NCBI GenBank assembly: GCA_036510065.1
Contig: DATCEO010000024.1
Coordinates: 39,219 to 103,218 of the forward strand
Reading direction: 5' to 3'
Source of the DNA: DASUBV01 sp036510065
GTDB taxonomy: Bacteria > Actinomycetota > Actinomycetes > Streptosporangiales > Streptosporangiaceae
Length of the DNA stretch: 64,000 bases
The notes below the pieces were generated by a model that saw nothing but the letters and a program-made list of their open reading frames with translations, was not told where the DNA came from and searched no databases. The position numbers were made by a program, and so were the translations under genes. How positions within the stretch are numbered: position 1 is the stretch's first letter; each line of letters opens with the position of its first letter. Shown here piece after piece: positions 16,648-25,532 of this stretch.

Positions 16648-17073
16648 TCAGCCGTCGGCGTCCCAGGGGTTGATGAGGCCGATCCCGGTATCCGTGAAAT
16701 CGCCGATGTTACGGGTGGCCAGCGTTGCGCTGTGCACGCGGCAGATGGCGGCGATCTGAGCATCCGCCGTGCTAATGGGTCGCCCCTTTTTCTCTCTGCC
16801 GACGACGACGGCAGCGTACTGCTCAGCGGCCAGGCCGTCGAAAGGCTCCAGGCGGCCGCGGAAATCCTCGTTGATCAGCACATCGATAGTTTCCGCGAGT
16901 GCGGCCCTCCGTCGCCCGTCCGGCAGGCGGGCGACGCCGTAAAGCAATTCCGCGGCCGTGATCGCAGTGGTGGCGACTTCGGCGGCGGGCAGCGAGTCAA
17001 GCCAGGTCACCACGCTCTGCTCGGGGTCGATGCGGGCGAGTTCGGAGATGACGTTCGTGTCGAGGACGATCAC
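16648..17073 (-). CDS. FitB/VapC-type PIN-domain toxin
   Basis: A 141-residue PIN-domain ribonuclease. The acidic metal-binding residues are D5 (VLDTNVISEL), E42 (TAAELLYG), D104 (STADAQIAA) and a late acidic position near D125 (NIGDF). The spacing and the TAAELLYGVARLPDGRRR block are typical of FitB-like toxins. Its start overlaps the antitoxin stop by 4 bp (ATGA), the standard toxin-antitoxin order. Targets are unknown. Confidence 0.88.
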   Translation of the reverse strand: MIVLDTNVISELARIDPEQSVVTWLDSLPAAEVATTAITAAELLYGVARLPDGRRRAALAETIDVLINEDFRGRLEPFDGLAAEQYAAVVVGREKKGRPISTADAQIAAICRVHSATLATRNIGDFTDTGIGLINPWDADG

Positions 17074-17327
17074 GCGTCGCGGTGCTCACCCAGTGGCGCC
17101 GCGCGTGGCAGCTCGTTGCGCGCAGGAAGGTCAAGGTCTGCGCCGCCCAGGTCGGCGAACCGCGCGTGAATATGACTCCCGAGGCCGAAGTTCGGCGTCG
17201 GGGAGGCCAGGCGTTCGGCGAGGATGGCCCGCACTTCGGCTTCCATCGATCGTCCGTGCTGTGCGGCAAGGACACGGAGCCGGGCGTGTGTCTCCCCATC
17301 AAGTCCGCGGATCGTCAACGTCGCCAT
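17070..17327 (-). CDS. FitA-type ribbon-helix-helix antitoxin
   Basis: An 85-residue antitoxin. The N-terminal ribbon-helix-helix is MATLTIRGLDGETHARLRVL followed by GRSMEAEVRAILAERL, the FitA pattern; the C-terminal tail would wrap the PIN toxin. I chose the ATG at 17327 because AAGGAGG lies 7 bases upstream; a TTG two codons earlier is too close to it. The pair presumably represses its own promoter. Confidence 0.87.
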   Translation of the reverse strand: MATLTIRGLDGETHARLRVLAAQHGRSMEAEVRAILAERLASPTPNFGLGSHIHARFADLGGADLDLPARNELPRAAPLGEHRDA

Positions 17328-17337
17328 CGTCAACCCT

Positions 17338-17375
17338 CCTTACGCAGGCAATGCTTACAATGCTATCACTGCATC
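17338..17375 (-). promoter_or_regulatory. Putative FitA operator/promoter
   Basis: On the minus strand, upstream of the antitoxin, the direct repeat AGCATTGTA / AGCATTGCC lies in an AT-richer pocket (GATAGCATTGTAAGCATTG). It lies just upstream of the RBS where an autoregulatory ribbon-helix-helix protein should bind. Inferred from position and repetition. Confidence 0.4.
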
Positions 17376-17420
17376 ACCAGGTCCGGGGCGCCCAAGCGCC
17401 CAACCCGCACTCCGTCAGCT

Positions 17421-17552
17421 CGGTTCAAGCCCTCGTGGCCCGTAGCAATCATGTTCGCCATCGCGTTCGGGCTGTCCATGGACTACGAGGTCTTCCTCCT
17501 CACCCGGGTCCGCGAGATGTGGGCACGCACGCATGGCAACCACACGGCTACC
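17421..17552 (+). pseudogene. MMPL/RND transporter fragment
   Basis: A plus-strand frame reads FKPSWPVAIMFAIAFGLSMD then YEVFLLTRVREMWARTHGN, the conserved transmembrane segment and following loop (FGLSMDYEVFL) of MMPL-family lipid/RND exporters. Nothing before or after matches the rest of a ~700-residue transporter. Isolated debris. Between it and 17745, another short open frame (ending CNEKPACKL) is not recognised. Confidence 0.72.
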
Positions 17553-17745
17553 GGCGGCCACGTGGCAGACGCAAAACAGCCGGGGTGCGGGCCGGGACGG
17601 TCCGCGACATCCTCACCCACCTGGCCAAGGGCGCCAGCACGTTCTCCTGCGGTCGTGGCGTGTCCTACTGCAACGAGAAGCCCGCCTGCAAGTTATAACT
17701 ACACACCTGCCTACCTACGGCAAGGACTTGTGTCACACGGATGAG

Positions 17746-17985
17746 TCAGGCGCCGCGGCCGGGCCGCACGATGCCCTTCTCGTAGGCGAAGACCACGACT
17801 TGCACGCGGTCGCGCAGGTCCAGCTTGGCGAGGATGCGGCCGATGTGGCTCTTGATGGTTGTCTCGCTCAGGTAGAGCTTCGCGGCGATCTCGGCGTTGG
17901 ACAGGCCTTCGGCTACCAACTGCACGACCTCGATCTCTCGCCCGCTGAGGCGTCCGGCCGCGCTGGTTGCGGGTATGCCGGGGGC
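17746..17985 (-). pseudogene. NarL/LuxR-type response regulator, C-terminal HTH fragment
   Basis: The last ~78 residues of a NarL-type response regulator: LSGREIEVVQLVAEGLSNAE then AKLYLSETTIKSHIGRILAK and a standard RDRVQVVVFAYEKGIVRPG end. The receiver domain is absent; immediately upstream the sequence is the 5' part of a DUF222 gene in another frame. No RBS or start fits an independent small protein. Confidence 0.75.
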
Positions 17986-17989
17986 GGGG

Positions 17990-18392
17990 CCGCGGCGGCG
18001 TCCCGCGACACCCACGCCGGCCGCCCGCCTGCCGCTAAGCCGATCTTGGCGTCCCGCCCGGCTGACCGCGCCGCGACCTGCGCGACCATCGCCAGCTCCC
18101 CGGCCTGCGCCCACGAGGCCACCTTCCGGAACGCCGCCGCCAGCCCCGCCAGATCCCGGTCCGCCGCCCCGCCCGGCACCTGCGCCGACAGCCACGCCGC
18201 CAGCCCTGGACCCGCCGGCATGCACTCCGCCACCACCCCGGCCAGGTCAACGCAGGCGCTCTCATCGTCATCACCAGCCGCCAGGATCTCCTCCTGGCCA
18301 GCATCGCCGGCCGCCTCCAGCGGCCTGCCGATCGCCGCCAGCACCCCGGCCAGGTCAAACTCAAACGACCACCGCAACCCGCCATCCCCCAT
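17990..18392 (-). pseudogene. DUF222/HNH endonuclease, 5' fragment
   Basis: From the ATG at 18392: an acidic N-terminus, then AAFRKVASWAQAGELAMVAQ and VAARSAGRD, the usual DUF222 helix found before HNH domains in actinobacteria, ending near RPAWVSRDAAA where the frame runs into the LuxR fragment. The matching HNH 3' end lies about 1.5 kb downstream on the same strand (16364-16520). DUF222-HNH proteins are high-copy genes in many actinomycetes, so the two pieces may also come from different copies. Confidence 0.65.
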
Positions 18393-18823
18393 ACTCGACT
18401 CGGCGCTGCCCTCTAGCCAAGAGGCCGCCCCGGCCGCCGTGCTCGGCCTGGCTTCGTCGCGTCGGCCGGCAGTTGCGTCAGCTCCGGGGTACCCGAGCCC
18501 CTTTCCCGAGCTGCGGGTTCTTCGCCGTCCATTAATGGATCACCTCCCGACTACCGGAGCTGGCCTGCTGGCTCGATGTGCGGGTCCGCACTGCCCTTGT
18601 CTTAGATCAGGTTATCGACCGCTACTGACATTCTGAGACTCATGGCGCTAGCAGATTCGAATAGCTCCCTTCAGCTGGCCGTCGGTTTCCTCAGGATGCG
18701 CTCCGCGCAGATGGCCAGGCCGATCTCGTGGAGCTGTTTGCGTCGGAGGTGCACCGGGCGGACGCGCAGGCGGCCTGGACAGGCCGGCCTGCGCCCCGGC
18801 GAGGCGAGCGGACGGACAGCCGG
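18393..18823. other. Gene-free stretch with possible small relics
   Basis: No complete gene is visible. A minus-strand run near 18660-18750 encodes RRKQLHEIGLAICAERILRK and stops soon after; it looks protein-like but I cannot assign it. The rest is low-complexity GC-rich DNA. Confidence 0.4.
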
Positions 18824-19663
18824 CTAGGACAGGCCGGCGGCGATCTGGCTGGCGAGCTCCGCTAGCGGCACGGCGACCTGGCGGGCCATCGACGCGGGCA
18901 TCCTGCTCAGCGGGGCGGCAACGCTCACGGCGGCGACCGGGCGGCCGCTGGAATTGAGCACGGCGACGCCGACGGAGCTGACGCCATCCTCGCTCTCGCC
19001 CATGCTGACGGCATAGCCGCGCTTGCGCACCCGGCCCAGCTCCGTCCGCAGGGCCGACTTTGTAATGATCGTGCGGCGGGTCCGGGCAGGCAGCCCTTCA
19101 GCGCGGTAGATGCGGTCGATCTCGCTGTCGGGCAGCGCCGCGAGCATGGCCTTGCCGACGCTCGTGGCGTGCGCGGGCAGGATGCGGCCGGTGCGCCCGG
19201 CTACCCGCAGCGCGTGCCCGCTCTCGACGGCGTCCAGGAACCGAGCGTCGGCTCCTTCCAGCGCGGCCAGGTGAACGGTCTCGCCCACCTGCTCCATGAG
19301 CGCCTCCAGGCAGGGCCGGGCGATGGAGCGGATATCCATGGCCCGGACGACGCTCAGGCCCACCTCGATCAGGGCCGGCCCGGCCCGGTAGGCGCGCGAC
19401 GCGGGATCCTGCCGGACGAAGTCGTGGTAGGCCAGCATGGCCATCAGCCGGTGAGCGGTGGACTGCGCGACGCCGAGTGCCTCGCGCGCTTCCGACAGCC
19501 TGATTTCGCCCCGGTCCCGGAACATCAGCAGCAGGCGCAGCGCGTTGTCGACCGACTCGATCGGGTACTGCGGGCGCGGGATGCCGGTCCCGTCCGCCCT
19601 GACGGCGACGTTCGGCCTGGTCGCCCCCTTGGACCCCGTCGGCCCCTTGGCCTGCGCCGGCAT
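18824..19663 (-). CDS. IclR-family transcriptional regulator
   Basis: A 279-residue IclR regulator: an N-terminal winged helix (IESVDNALRLLLMFRDRGEI, with the HTH at GVAQSTAHRLMAMLAYHDF) and a C-terminal effector domain (GRILPAHATSVGKAMLAALP; RRTIITKSALRTELGRVRKRGYA split by the usual turn; GVSSVGVAVLNSSGRPVAAV). IclR proteins usually control catabolic genes next door. No intact catabolic gene is adjacent; only relic sequence lies upstream, so it may have lost its target. Confidence 0.87.
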   Translation of the reverse strand: MPAQAKGPTGSKGATRPNVAVRADGTGIPRPQYPIESVDNALRLLLMFRDRGEIRLSEAREALGVAQSTAHRLMAMLAYHDFVRQDPASRAYRAGPALIEVGLSVVRAMDIRSIARPCLEALMEQVGETVHLAALEGADARFLDAVESGHALRVAGRTGRILPAHATSVGKAMLAALPDSEIDRIYRAEGLPARTRRTIITKSALRTELGRVRKRGYAVSMGESEDGVSSVGVAVLNSSGRPVAAVSVAAPLSRMPASMARQVAVPLAELASQIAAGLS

Positions 19664-19689
19664 CTAGGAGCTGACCGTCGGGGGGGCGT

Positions 19690-19914
19690 AGCCGTCGCGG
19701 ATCCGTAGGTAGCGCGCGTCTACGGCGTCGGGCGATTTCGGCATCGATGTCCTTCTGCGGGACGACGATCGACGGCCACAGGTCATCAAGCCAGGCACCT
19801 GCGCCCGGTCACGTCGACGAAGGCAGCCTTGAGATCGTGGTTCTCGGCCTTGAGGCCGTGGTTCTCGACCGTGCAACCGTCGTTCTCGACCGTCATGCCG
19901 ACCTCCAGTGCCAT
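19690..19914 (-). pseudogene. Unidentified short relic upstream of IclR
   Basis: A minus-strand reading frame from 19914 (or the ATG at 19896, preceded by GGAGG) shows heptad-like repeats TVENDGC/TVENHGL/KAENHDL and stops at 19786. In a second frame the sequence continues coherently as GAGAWLDDLWPSIVVPQKD then IDAEIARRR. This looks like one frameshifted gene end rather than a real 36-residue protein. I cannot name the family with confidence. Confidence 0.35.
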
Positions 19915-19992
19915 CAGCAGAAGCTAATTCTGCATACTAGCCTCGCCGGCAGCGCCCATGAGCTCCGGCGGATGGCGCAGTAGCCTCGAGGC

Positions 19993-20721
19993 ATGACCCT
20001 TTTCCAGCGGGCGCACGACATAGTCGCGGCTAAGGCCAACAAGGCGCTCGACGCCGCCGAGAAGCCCGACGAGATGCTCGACCTGTCGTATGAGCAACTG
20101 CTCGACCAGCTCACTCAGGTCCGCCGCGGCCTGGTGGACATCGCCGCGGCGCGCAAGCAGATCGAGCTCCAGGCCCAGCAGCTCCAGCACACGGTGAGCC
20201 ACCTGCAGGACCAGGCGAAGGCGGCGCTCGCCCAGGGCAACGAGGAGCTGGCCAGGGAGGCGCTCTCCCGCAAGGCCGCCGCCCAGGCTCAGATCGATGC
20301 CCTGGAGCCGCAGCACCAGCAGCTCACCGACCAGGAGCAGAAGCTCGAGCAGACCCTGGCCGCCCTGCAGCACAAGGTCAACGAGTTCCGGACGCAGAAG
20401 GAAGTGCTGAAGGCCCAGTACACCGCGGCTCAGGCCACCAGCTCGGTGGACGAGAGCGTGACCGGGATCTCCGCCACCGCGGGCGACGCGGGAGCGGCCC
20501 TCCAGCGGGCCCAGGACAAGATCTCCACCATGCAGGCCCGGGCTGGCGCCCTGGACGAGCTGCTTCAGTCCGGGGTGCTCGAAGACGTCGGGGGCGACAC
20601 CGACGACATCCAGCGGGAACTTGACGAAGCCGGGTCGGCGGCCGGGGTGGACTCCGAACTCGCTGCGCTCAAGGCTGAGATCGGCCCGGGCCGCCCGCCG
20701 CCGCAGCAGCTCACCAGCTGA
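19993..20721 (+). CDS. pspA: PspA/IM30-family membrane-stress protein
   Basis: A 242-residue coiled-coil ESCRT-III-like protein of the PspA/IM30/Vipp1 family, which assembles on the inner face of the membrane under envelope stress. The start MTLFQRAHDIVAAKANKALD and the helix EMLDLSYEQLLDQLTQVRRG are characteristic; nearly the whole chain is Gln/Glu/Ala-rich coiled coil (residues 30-200). The membrane protein gene 112 bp downstream is in the same direction and may be co-expressed. Confidence 0.9.
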   Translation: MTLFQRAHDIVAAKANKALDAAEKPDEMLDLSYEQLLDQLTQVRRGLVDIAAARKQIELQAQQLQHTVSHLQDQAKAALAQGNEELAREALSRKAAAQAQIDALEPQHQQLTDQEQKLEQTLAALQHKVNEFRTQKEVLKAQYTAAQATSSVDESVTGISATAGDAGAALQRAQDKISTMQARAGALDELLQSGVLEDVGGDTDDIQRELDEAGSAAGVDSELAALKAEIGPGRPPPQQLTS

Positions 20722-20832
20722 GGGGCTAGGCAGCTAAGCCGCCCGCCGGGGCCTGTCCCCCTGCCGCGTGGGTAAGCATGTAGCAGCGTGGGAGCCGCGA
20801 TCGCGGCCCGGGCATGGCGAGGAGGACCCGAC

Positions 20833-21378
20833 ATGGCGGAGGCGGAAGGTGACCAGGCGGCGGGATCCGTCGCCGCCGGAGTGGAGCGCTCCCTGGCCGC
20901 TTCGCTCCGGCTGGCCGTCATCCCCGTCGCGTTCCTGGTCCTCGCGGCTCTCGGGGCGTTCGTCTACGGGGGCGCCGTGTTCGTCCGCTCGGCCATCCAG
21001 GTGGGCCGGCATCCCTTTCCGGTCGGCCATCATGTCGGCTTGTTCCTGCTGGATATTGACCTGTTCCTGATCGGCGCGACCTTGCTGATCTCGGCCGTCG
21101 GCTTCTACGAGCTGTTCATCCGCGAGATTCGCGTCAACGGCGTGACCAGGATGCCCGCCTGGCTGGAGATGCGCGATCTTAACGATCTCAAGGGCCGGGT
21201 CATCGCGATGATCGTCATGGTCCTCGCGGTGAGCTTCGTCGAGCTGGCCGTGCAATCCCACAATGGCCTGGAGGTGCTGGAGCTAGGCGGCGGCGTCGCC
21301 GTGGTCATCATCGCCCTGACCGTGTTTCTCCGGCTGACCAGCGGCCCAAACGGCAAGAGCCCCGCCAAGCCGCTGTGA
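20833..21378 (+). CDS. YqhA/UPF0114-family membrane protein
   Basis: A 181-residue protein with four predicted membrane segments. The family blocks are IDLFLIGATLLISAVGFYEL followed by FIREI and a W-x-E-x-x-DLNDLKGRVIAMIVMVLAVSF segment (split here by the soluble loop). A GGAGG site ends 7-8 bases before the ATG at 20833; an upstream in-frame start would lack one. Function of the family is not established. Its position next to pspA suggests an envelope role. Confidence 0.8.
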   Translation: MAEAEGDQAAGSVAAGVERSLAASLRLAVIPVAFLVLAALGAFVYGGAVFVRSAIQVGRHPFPVGHHVGLFLLDIDLFLIGATLLISAVGFYELFIREIRVNGVTRMPAWLEMRDLNDLKGRVIAMIVMVLAVSFVELAVQSHNGLEVLELGGGVAVVIIALTVFLRLTSGPNGKSPAKPL

Positions 21379-21384
21379 GCCGAG

Positions 21385-22026
21385 TCAGCTGCTCACGGCG
21401 GTGAGCACCGCCAGCAGGAAGGTGGCCAGCGCCGCTACGCCGTGACCGACGGGGACCAGAGCGGCCGGCCGAAGGCTGGGCGACCAGGCGGGCCGGGCCG
21501 GGCCGGAGGCCACCCTGGCCAGCAGGTCGTCGACGAGCTGGCCGGCCAGCACGTCATCGGTGAGCGCGCGGTCGAGCACCTCGTCGGTGACCCGCTCGGA
21601 AGCGGCGGCCTGGCCGGGTCTGGGTGGCCCCGGGTAGGGAGTCAGCAGGGTCACCGTGCAGACGCCGAGCCCGACGACCAGCATGAGCACCCCGACTGCC
21701 GACCAGGCCAGCACCGGCCAGCCGGCCACCAGGTAGCCGATCCACACCGTCAGCCCGGTCAGGGCCAGGCCGAAGTGGGTGAACACGACTGCCGGAGCCA
21801 GGCCCTCCCTGGCCGCGCGTTGCCGCCGCAGGCCTCCCCGGGCGATCCACCTGCCGAGCATGTAAGCGCCGATGCTGGCGGTGATGAGCCAGGCGACGAG
21901 GGTGTCGATGCCGAGCCCGCTGGGGCCGGCTGCCGCGGGACGCTCGGCCGGCGCCGCGCACCCGGCCGCGAGCAGCGCCGTGAGCAGGCCGCCCGCAGTC
22001 ATGACAGCCTTGATCATGACGCGCAT
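21385..22026 (-). CDS. Predicted membrane protein with lipoprotein-like leader
   Basis: A 213-residue protein I do not recognise. It begins with a leader ending LLTALLAAGCAAP, a good lipobox, then shows hydrophobic segments at roughly residues 42-60, 80-100, 105-130 and the extreme C-terminus, with a charged cytosolic stretch (SERVTDEVLDRALTDDVLAG) between. A lipoprotein with several later membrane spans would be unusual; the leader could instead be the first helix. It converges on the YqhA-like gene with a 6-bp gap. Confidence 0.6.
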   Translation of the reverse strand: MRVMIKAVMTAGGLLTALLAAGCAAPAERPAAAGPSGLGIDTLVAWLITASIGAYMLGRWIARGGLRRQRAAREGLAPAVVFTHFGLALTGLTVWIGYLVAGWPVLAWSAVGVLMLVVGLGVCTVTLLTPYPGPPRPGQAAASERVTDEVLDRALTDDVLAGQLVDDLLARVASGPARPAWSPSLRPAALVPVGHGVAALATFLLAVLTAVSS

Positions 22027-22081
22027 GGGCTTCTCCGTCCCAGGGACCGAGCGCTGCGGATCTCCTACTGGATCATGCGGG

Positions 22082-22837
22082 TTACCGCTCCTGCTCAGTG
22101 GGGCGGATCAGCATCTCGTTGACCGCGACGTGCCGGGGCCGGGTCACGATGTAGGCGATCGCGTCGGCGATGTCCTCGGCCTGCATCCGCTGCCCGAACT
22201 GGCCGCGCAGGCCCTCGAGGACCTCCGGCCGGTTGTGCTCGGCCAGCTCCGTGGCGGTGGCGCCCGGCTCGACCAGCGAGACCCGGACGTAGCGCTTGGC
22301 CAGCTCCTGGCGCAGGGACTCGCTGAACGCGCCGACGCCGTGCTTGGTCAGGTTGTAGACGCCGCTGCCATTGCGCGCCACCCGGCCGGCCACCGAGCTG
22401 ATGTTGACCATGTCGGCGACCTCACGCGGGCTGTCCTTGCCCGCGCTGATCAGGTGCGGGAGCGCCGCATGCGCGCAGTACAGCAGGCCCAGCACATTGA
22501 GCTCGACCATCCGCTGCCACTCCGACAGGGGCGCGTCGACCGCCGGGCCGAGCAGCATGACCCCGGCGTTGTTGATCAGCGTGTCGAGGCGGCCTAGCTC
22601 TGCGACGGTGCGCTCGACCGCTTCAGTGGCCTGCTGCTCGTTAGTGATGTCGGATTCCAGGACCAGCGCGGTCCCGCCCTGGTCGCGGATCTGCGCGGCG
22701 AGCGCGTCCAGCCGGTCCCGGCGCCGGGCCGCCAGCGCCACGGCGGCGCCCCGGGCGGCCAGCGCGGTGGCCGCGGCGGCGCCGATTCCACTCGAAGCCC
22801 CCGTGACCAGCGCCACCGTGCGATCCAGTACTGCCAT
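22082..22837 (-). CDS. Short-chain dehydrogenase/reductase
   Basis: Classical SDR, 251 residues. The cofactor motif is TGASSGIGAAAA near residue 12, with NNAG (LINNAGVMLLGPA), and the catalytic Ser-Tyr-Lys is visible as NISSVAGR and YNLTKHGVGAFSESLR. The Arg-rich ARRRDRLDAL after strand 2 indicates NADP(H) preference. The ATG at 22837 is preceded by GGTTCCGATGG-type sequence without a strong RBS; a longer in-frame extension lacks coding character. Substrate unknown; the sequence resembles YdfG/serine-dehydrogenase-like SDRs. Confidence 0.87.
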   Translation of the reverse strand: MAVLDRTVALVTGASSGIGAAAATALAARGAAVALAARRRDRLDALAAQIRDQGGTALVLESDITNEQQATEAVERTVAELGRLDTLINNAGVMLLGPAVDAPLSEWQRMVELNVLGLLYCAHAALPHLISAGKDSPREVADMVNISSVAGRVARNGSGVYNLTKHGVGAFSESLRQELAKRYVRVSLVEPGATATELAEHNRPEVLEGLRGQFGQRMQAEDIADAIAYIVTRPRHVAVNEMLIRPTEQER

Positions 22838-22920
22838 CGGAACCCCGTCTCTGCCGCGCCCGCCCGTCCGTCCGTCCGCTAGGAACTCTAGGGGACCCGG
22901 CCCCGGCCGGGCAGAACGGG

Positions 22921-23358
22921 TCAGGGCCGGGGTCCTGAGCCCGTCCGGCTGGTTCGGGCCATCGCGGGGATGACGACGGCCGCCACCGCGAGGTGCATCA
23001 CGATCAGTCCGACGCTGGCCGCCGTCGTGGTCGCGGCAATCAGGGGTAGGGCCAGGGACGCGACCAGAGCGGCCAGCGCAGCGCTGACCCACAGGGCGCT
23101 GGCGCGCGGGGTTCGCTTGTCCAGGACGGCCAGTAGCAGCCAGCCGAGCAGCGAGAAGGCCAGGCTGACCCCGATGACCTCGCCGATCCCGATGGTCTGG
23201 GGATGGGCGCTGCCGAACCGGATGGTCAGGTCAACGCCCAGCAGAGGGACCTCGATCATCCAGGCGACGGCGCCGGCGAGCGCCCCGCCGGCGACGGACA
23301 GCGCCCGGCTCCGGCCCTGCTTGTGGTCCTGGATGGTTGGCGCGGAGGTGGTCAGCAT
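22921..23358 (-). CDS. DUF6069-family four-helix membrane protein
   Basis: A 145-residue membrane protein with four hydrophobic spans. The pattern GGALAGAVAWMIEVPLLGVD, then IGIGEVIGVSLAFSLLGWLL and a final AVAAVVIPAMARTSR fits DUF6069, a small actinobacterial family of unknown function. The start at 23358 gives MLTTSAPTIQDHKQGR; a longer frame exists but is less likely. Confidence 0.7.
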   Translation of the reverse strand: MLTTSAPTIQDHKQGRSRALSVAGGALAGAVAWMIEVPLLGVDLTIRFGSAHPQTIGIGEVIGVSLAFSLLGWLLLAVLDKRTPRASALWVSAALAALVASLALPLIAATTTAASVGLIVMHLAVAAVVIPAMARTSRTGSGPRP

Positions 23359-23565
23359 CGCGTTCTCCCTAGGTCGGCTGCTGTCGTCAGCGCTTGGTTG
23401 CGCCGCTAGCACCGAGGCTGTCCTGACTCCCGGTAATCAGGCATCGGCCGCCGGAGGATTTCGGGGCTGCTTCGTCCGCAGCAGCGGGATACTCCCAGCG
23501 GAGTACCGCGACGGCCGCCCCAGGGACGATGGCACGCCGTTCCCGCCGGTTATACGCTCCAAGCG

Positions 23566-24843
23566 ATGCGCATCAGGGGCGTGACCAGCGTGCCGCGGCG
23601 CTGGCGGAACGCCGCCGGCGTGGCGGTGGTGACGCTGCTCACCGTGATCGGCTCCTATGCCGAGGCCAACCCCGCCCATACCTACGGCGGCCTGCACCTG
23701 ACCAGCCATCCCCCGCTGCCGGCCTACCTTCTGGTCGCCATTCCGGCGCTGGCCCTCGCCGGGCGCGACCGCTACCCGGTCAGGGTCTTCCTGCTGGCCG
23801 TGGCCGGCGCTGTCGGCTGGGCTGCGCTCGGCCAGATAGACGGGGCCGCACTCGTCCCGGTCCTGGTAGCGCTGTTCTGGGTCGCCCTCACCCGGTCCCG
23901 CCGGGTCGTGCTGATGGCTGGCCTGGCCGGGGCGATGGCCATCTTCCTGGCGGAGGGACTGTTCGGCCCGTTCGGCTGGCTCGGCGGCCCGAACGCGACC
24001 ATGTGGCCCGAATTGCTTGCCGCGGCCGCGCTCGGCGGCTACGTAGCGGCGCGGCGCCAGTGGCTGGCCGCCGAGCGAGACCGGAAGGAGCGGACCGAGC
24101 AGATCCGGGAAGAGGAAACCCGCAGGCGGGTCGACGCCGAGCGGATGCGGATCGCCCGCGAGCTCCACGACGTCGTCGCCCATTCGATGGCGATGATCAA
24201 CGTGCAGGCCACCGCAGCGAGCCTGCTCCTAGCTGACGATCCCGGCCGGGTCGCCGACGCGCTCCAGGAGATCCGCCGGGCCAGCAAGGGCGGCCTGCGC
24301 GAGCTGCGGGCGATACTCGACGTCCTGCGGCAGGTCGATGGGGACAGCCCCGCGCTCCCCGGTCCGGACCTGGGCGCGATTCAGGCGCTCGTCGACGCGA
24401 CTAGCGCGGCCGGCACGCCCACCACGCTGCATGCCGACAGGCCCCCGGCTCCCCTGCCACCGCCGGTCGCGCTCGCGGTCTACCGGATCGTGCAGGACTC
24501 ACTGACCAACGTGGTCCGCCATGCCGAGCGGGCCGCCGCTACCGTAACCCTGCGTTACGAGCCCGGCCACCTGCTGGTGGACGTCGTCAACGACGGCGGG
24601 AGCACGCACGCCCCGTTCAGCGACGGGGCCGGCGCCGGCCTGGAGGGAATGAGGGAGCGGGCGGCTGCCCTCGGCGGCACACTCGAGGCGGGGGCGCGTC
24701 CGCGGGGCGGCTTCCGCGTGCACGCCAGGCTCCCGACGGCAGCGGCCGCCCGCAGCGAGGAGTCAGCAGTCATCGCGACGGTTCCCGACGCCGCCCGGCG
24801 CAGCGGCGACGCCGCCACCCAGCAGCGCGCGGGCCGGCCGTGA
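23566..24843 (+). CDS. NarL-type sensor histidine kinase
   Basis: A 425-residue HPK7-class kinase. Four or five N-terminal membrane spans (residues 15-160) are followed by a short coiled coil and the dimerisation/phospho-acceptor motif RIARELHDVVAHSMAMINVQ with H201, then a HATPase_c domain (YRIVQDSLTNVVRHAE; GAGLEGMRERAAALGG). There is no extracellular sensor domain, so the signal is probably sensed in or at the membrane. The stop overlaps the start of the response regulator (GTGA), so the pair is co-translated. Confidence 0.9.
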   Translation: MRIRGVTSVPRRWRNAAGVAVVTLLTVIGSYAEANPAHTYGGLHLTSHPPLPAYLLVAIPALALAGRDRYPVRVFLLAVAGAVGWAALGQIDGAALVPVLVALFWVALTRSRRVVLMAGLAGAMAIFLAEGLFGPFGWLGGPNATMWPELLAAAALGGYVAARRQWLAAERDRKERTEQIREEETRRRVDAERMRIARELHDVVAHSMAMINVQATAASLLLADDPGRVADALQEIRRASKGGLRELRAILDVLRQVDGDSPALPGPDLGAIQALVDATSAAGTPTTLHADRPPAPLPPPVALAVYRIVQDSLTNVVRHAERAAATVTLRYEPGHLLVDVVNDGGSTHAPFSDGAGAGLEGMRERAAALGGTLEAGARPRGGFRVHARLPTAAAARSEESAVIATVPDAARRSGDAATQQRAGRP

Positions 24844-25505
24844 TCAGGGTCCTGCTCGCCGATGACCAGGCCCTGGTCCGGGCCGGCTTCAGGGTCCTGG
24901 TCGGCATAGCCCCCGACATCGAGGTGGTCGGTGAGGCTGCCGACGGCGCGGCCGCAGTCGCCATGACCCGCTCTCTGCAGGCCGAGGTGGTGCTGATGGA
25001 CATCCGCATGCCCGGCACCGACGGCCTGGAGGCGACCCGCCAGATCGTCGCCGATCCCGACCTTGATGGCGTTCGTGTCGTGATCCTCACCACCTTTGCC
25101 GAGGACGAGTACGTTTTCGAGGCGATACGCGCCGGAGCGAGCGGGTTCCTGGTCAAGGACATCGAGCCGGAGGACCTGGTCAACGCCATCCGGGTGGTGG
25201 CCCGCGGCGACGCGCTGCTCTCACCGAGCGTCACCCGTAAGCTGATCTCCAGTATCGCCGGGCGCGGACCGGCGCAGCGGATGGACCCGTCCGCGCTGTC
25301 GGTGCTCACCGATCGCGAGCGGGAAGTGCTCGCCCTGGTGGCCGCCGGGATGAGCAACGACGAGATCGCCGGCACCCTCTATATGAGCCCGCTGACAGCC
25401 AAGACCCATGTCAGCCGCACGATGGTCAAGCTCGGGGCCAGAGACCGGGCCCAGCTCGTGGTCACCGCTTACGAAACCGGCCTGGTGCGGCCCGGCCTGT
25501 CCTGA
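24840..25505 (+). CDS. NarL-type response regulator
   Basis: A 221-residue regulator with an intact receiver: acidic pocket DDQ (residues 9-10), phospho-acceptor D54 (VLMDIRMPG), T84/T85 (ILTTF) and K106 (LVKDIEP), then a LuxR-type HTH (LTDREREVLALVAAGMSNDE; SPLTAKTHVSRTMVKLGARD). It is the partner of the kinase it overlaps. It also provides an in-window reference against which the shortened regulator at 30271-30798 can be compared. Its DNA targets are unknown. Confidence 0.92.
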   Translation: MIRVLLADDQALVRAGFRVLVGIAPDIEVVGEAADGAAAVAMTRSLQAEVVLMDIRMPGTDGLEATRQIVADPDLDGVRVVILTTFAEDEYVFEAIRAGASGFLVKDIEPEDLVNAIRVVARGDALLSPSVTRKLISSIAGRGPAQRMDPSALSVLTDREREVLALVAAGMSNDEIAGTLYMSPLTAKTHVSRTMVKLGARDRAQLVVTAYETGLVRPGLS

Positions 25506-25532
25506 GCCGGCGTACGGCTCGGATGGCGGTAG

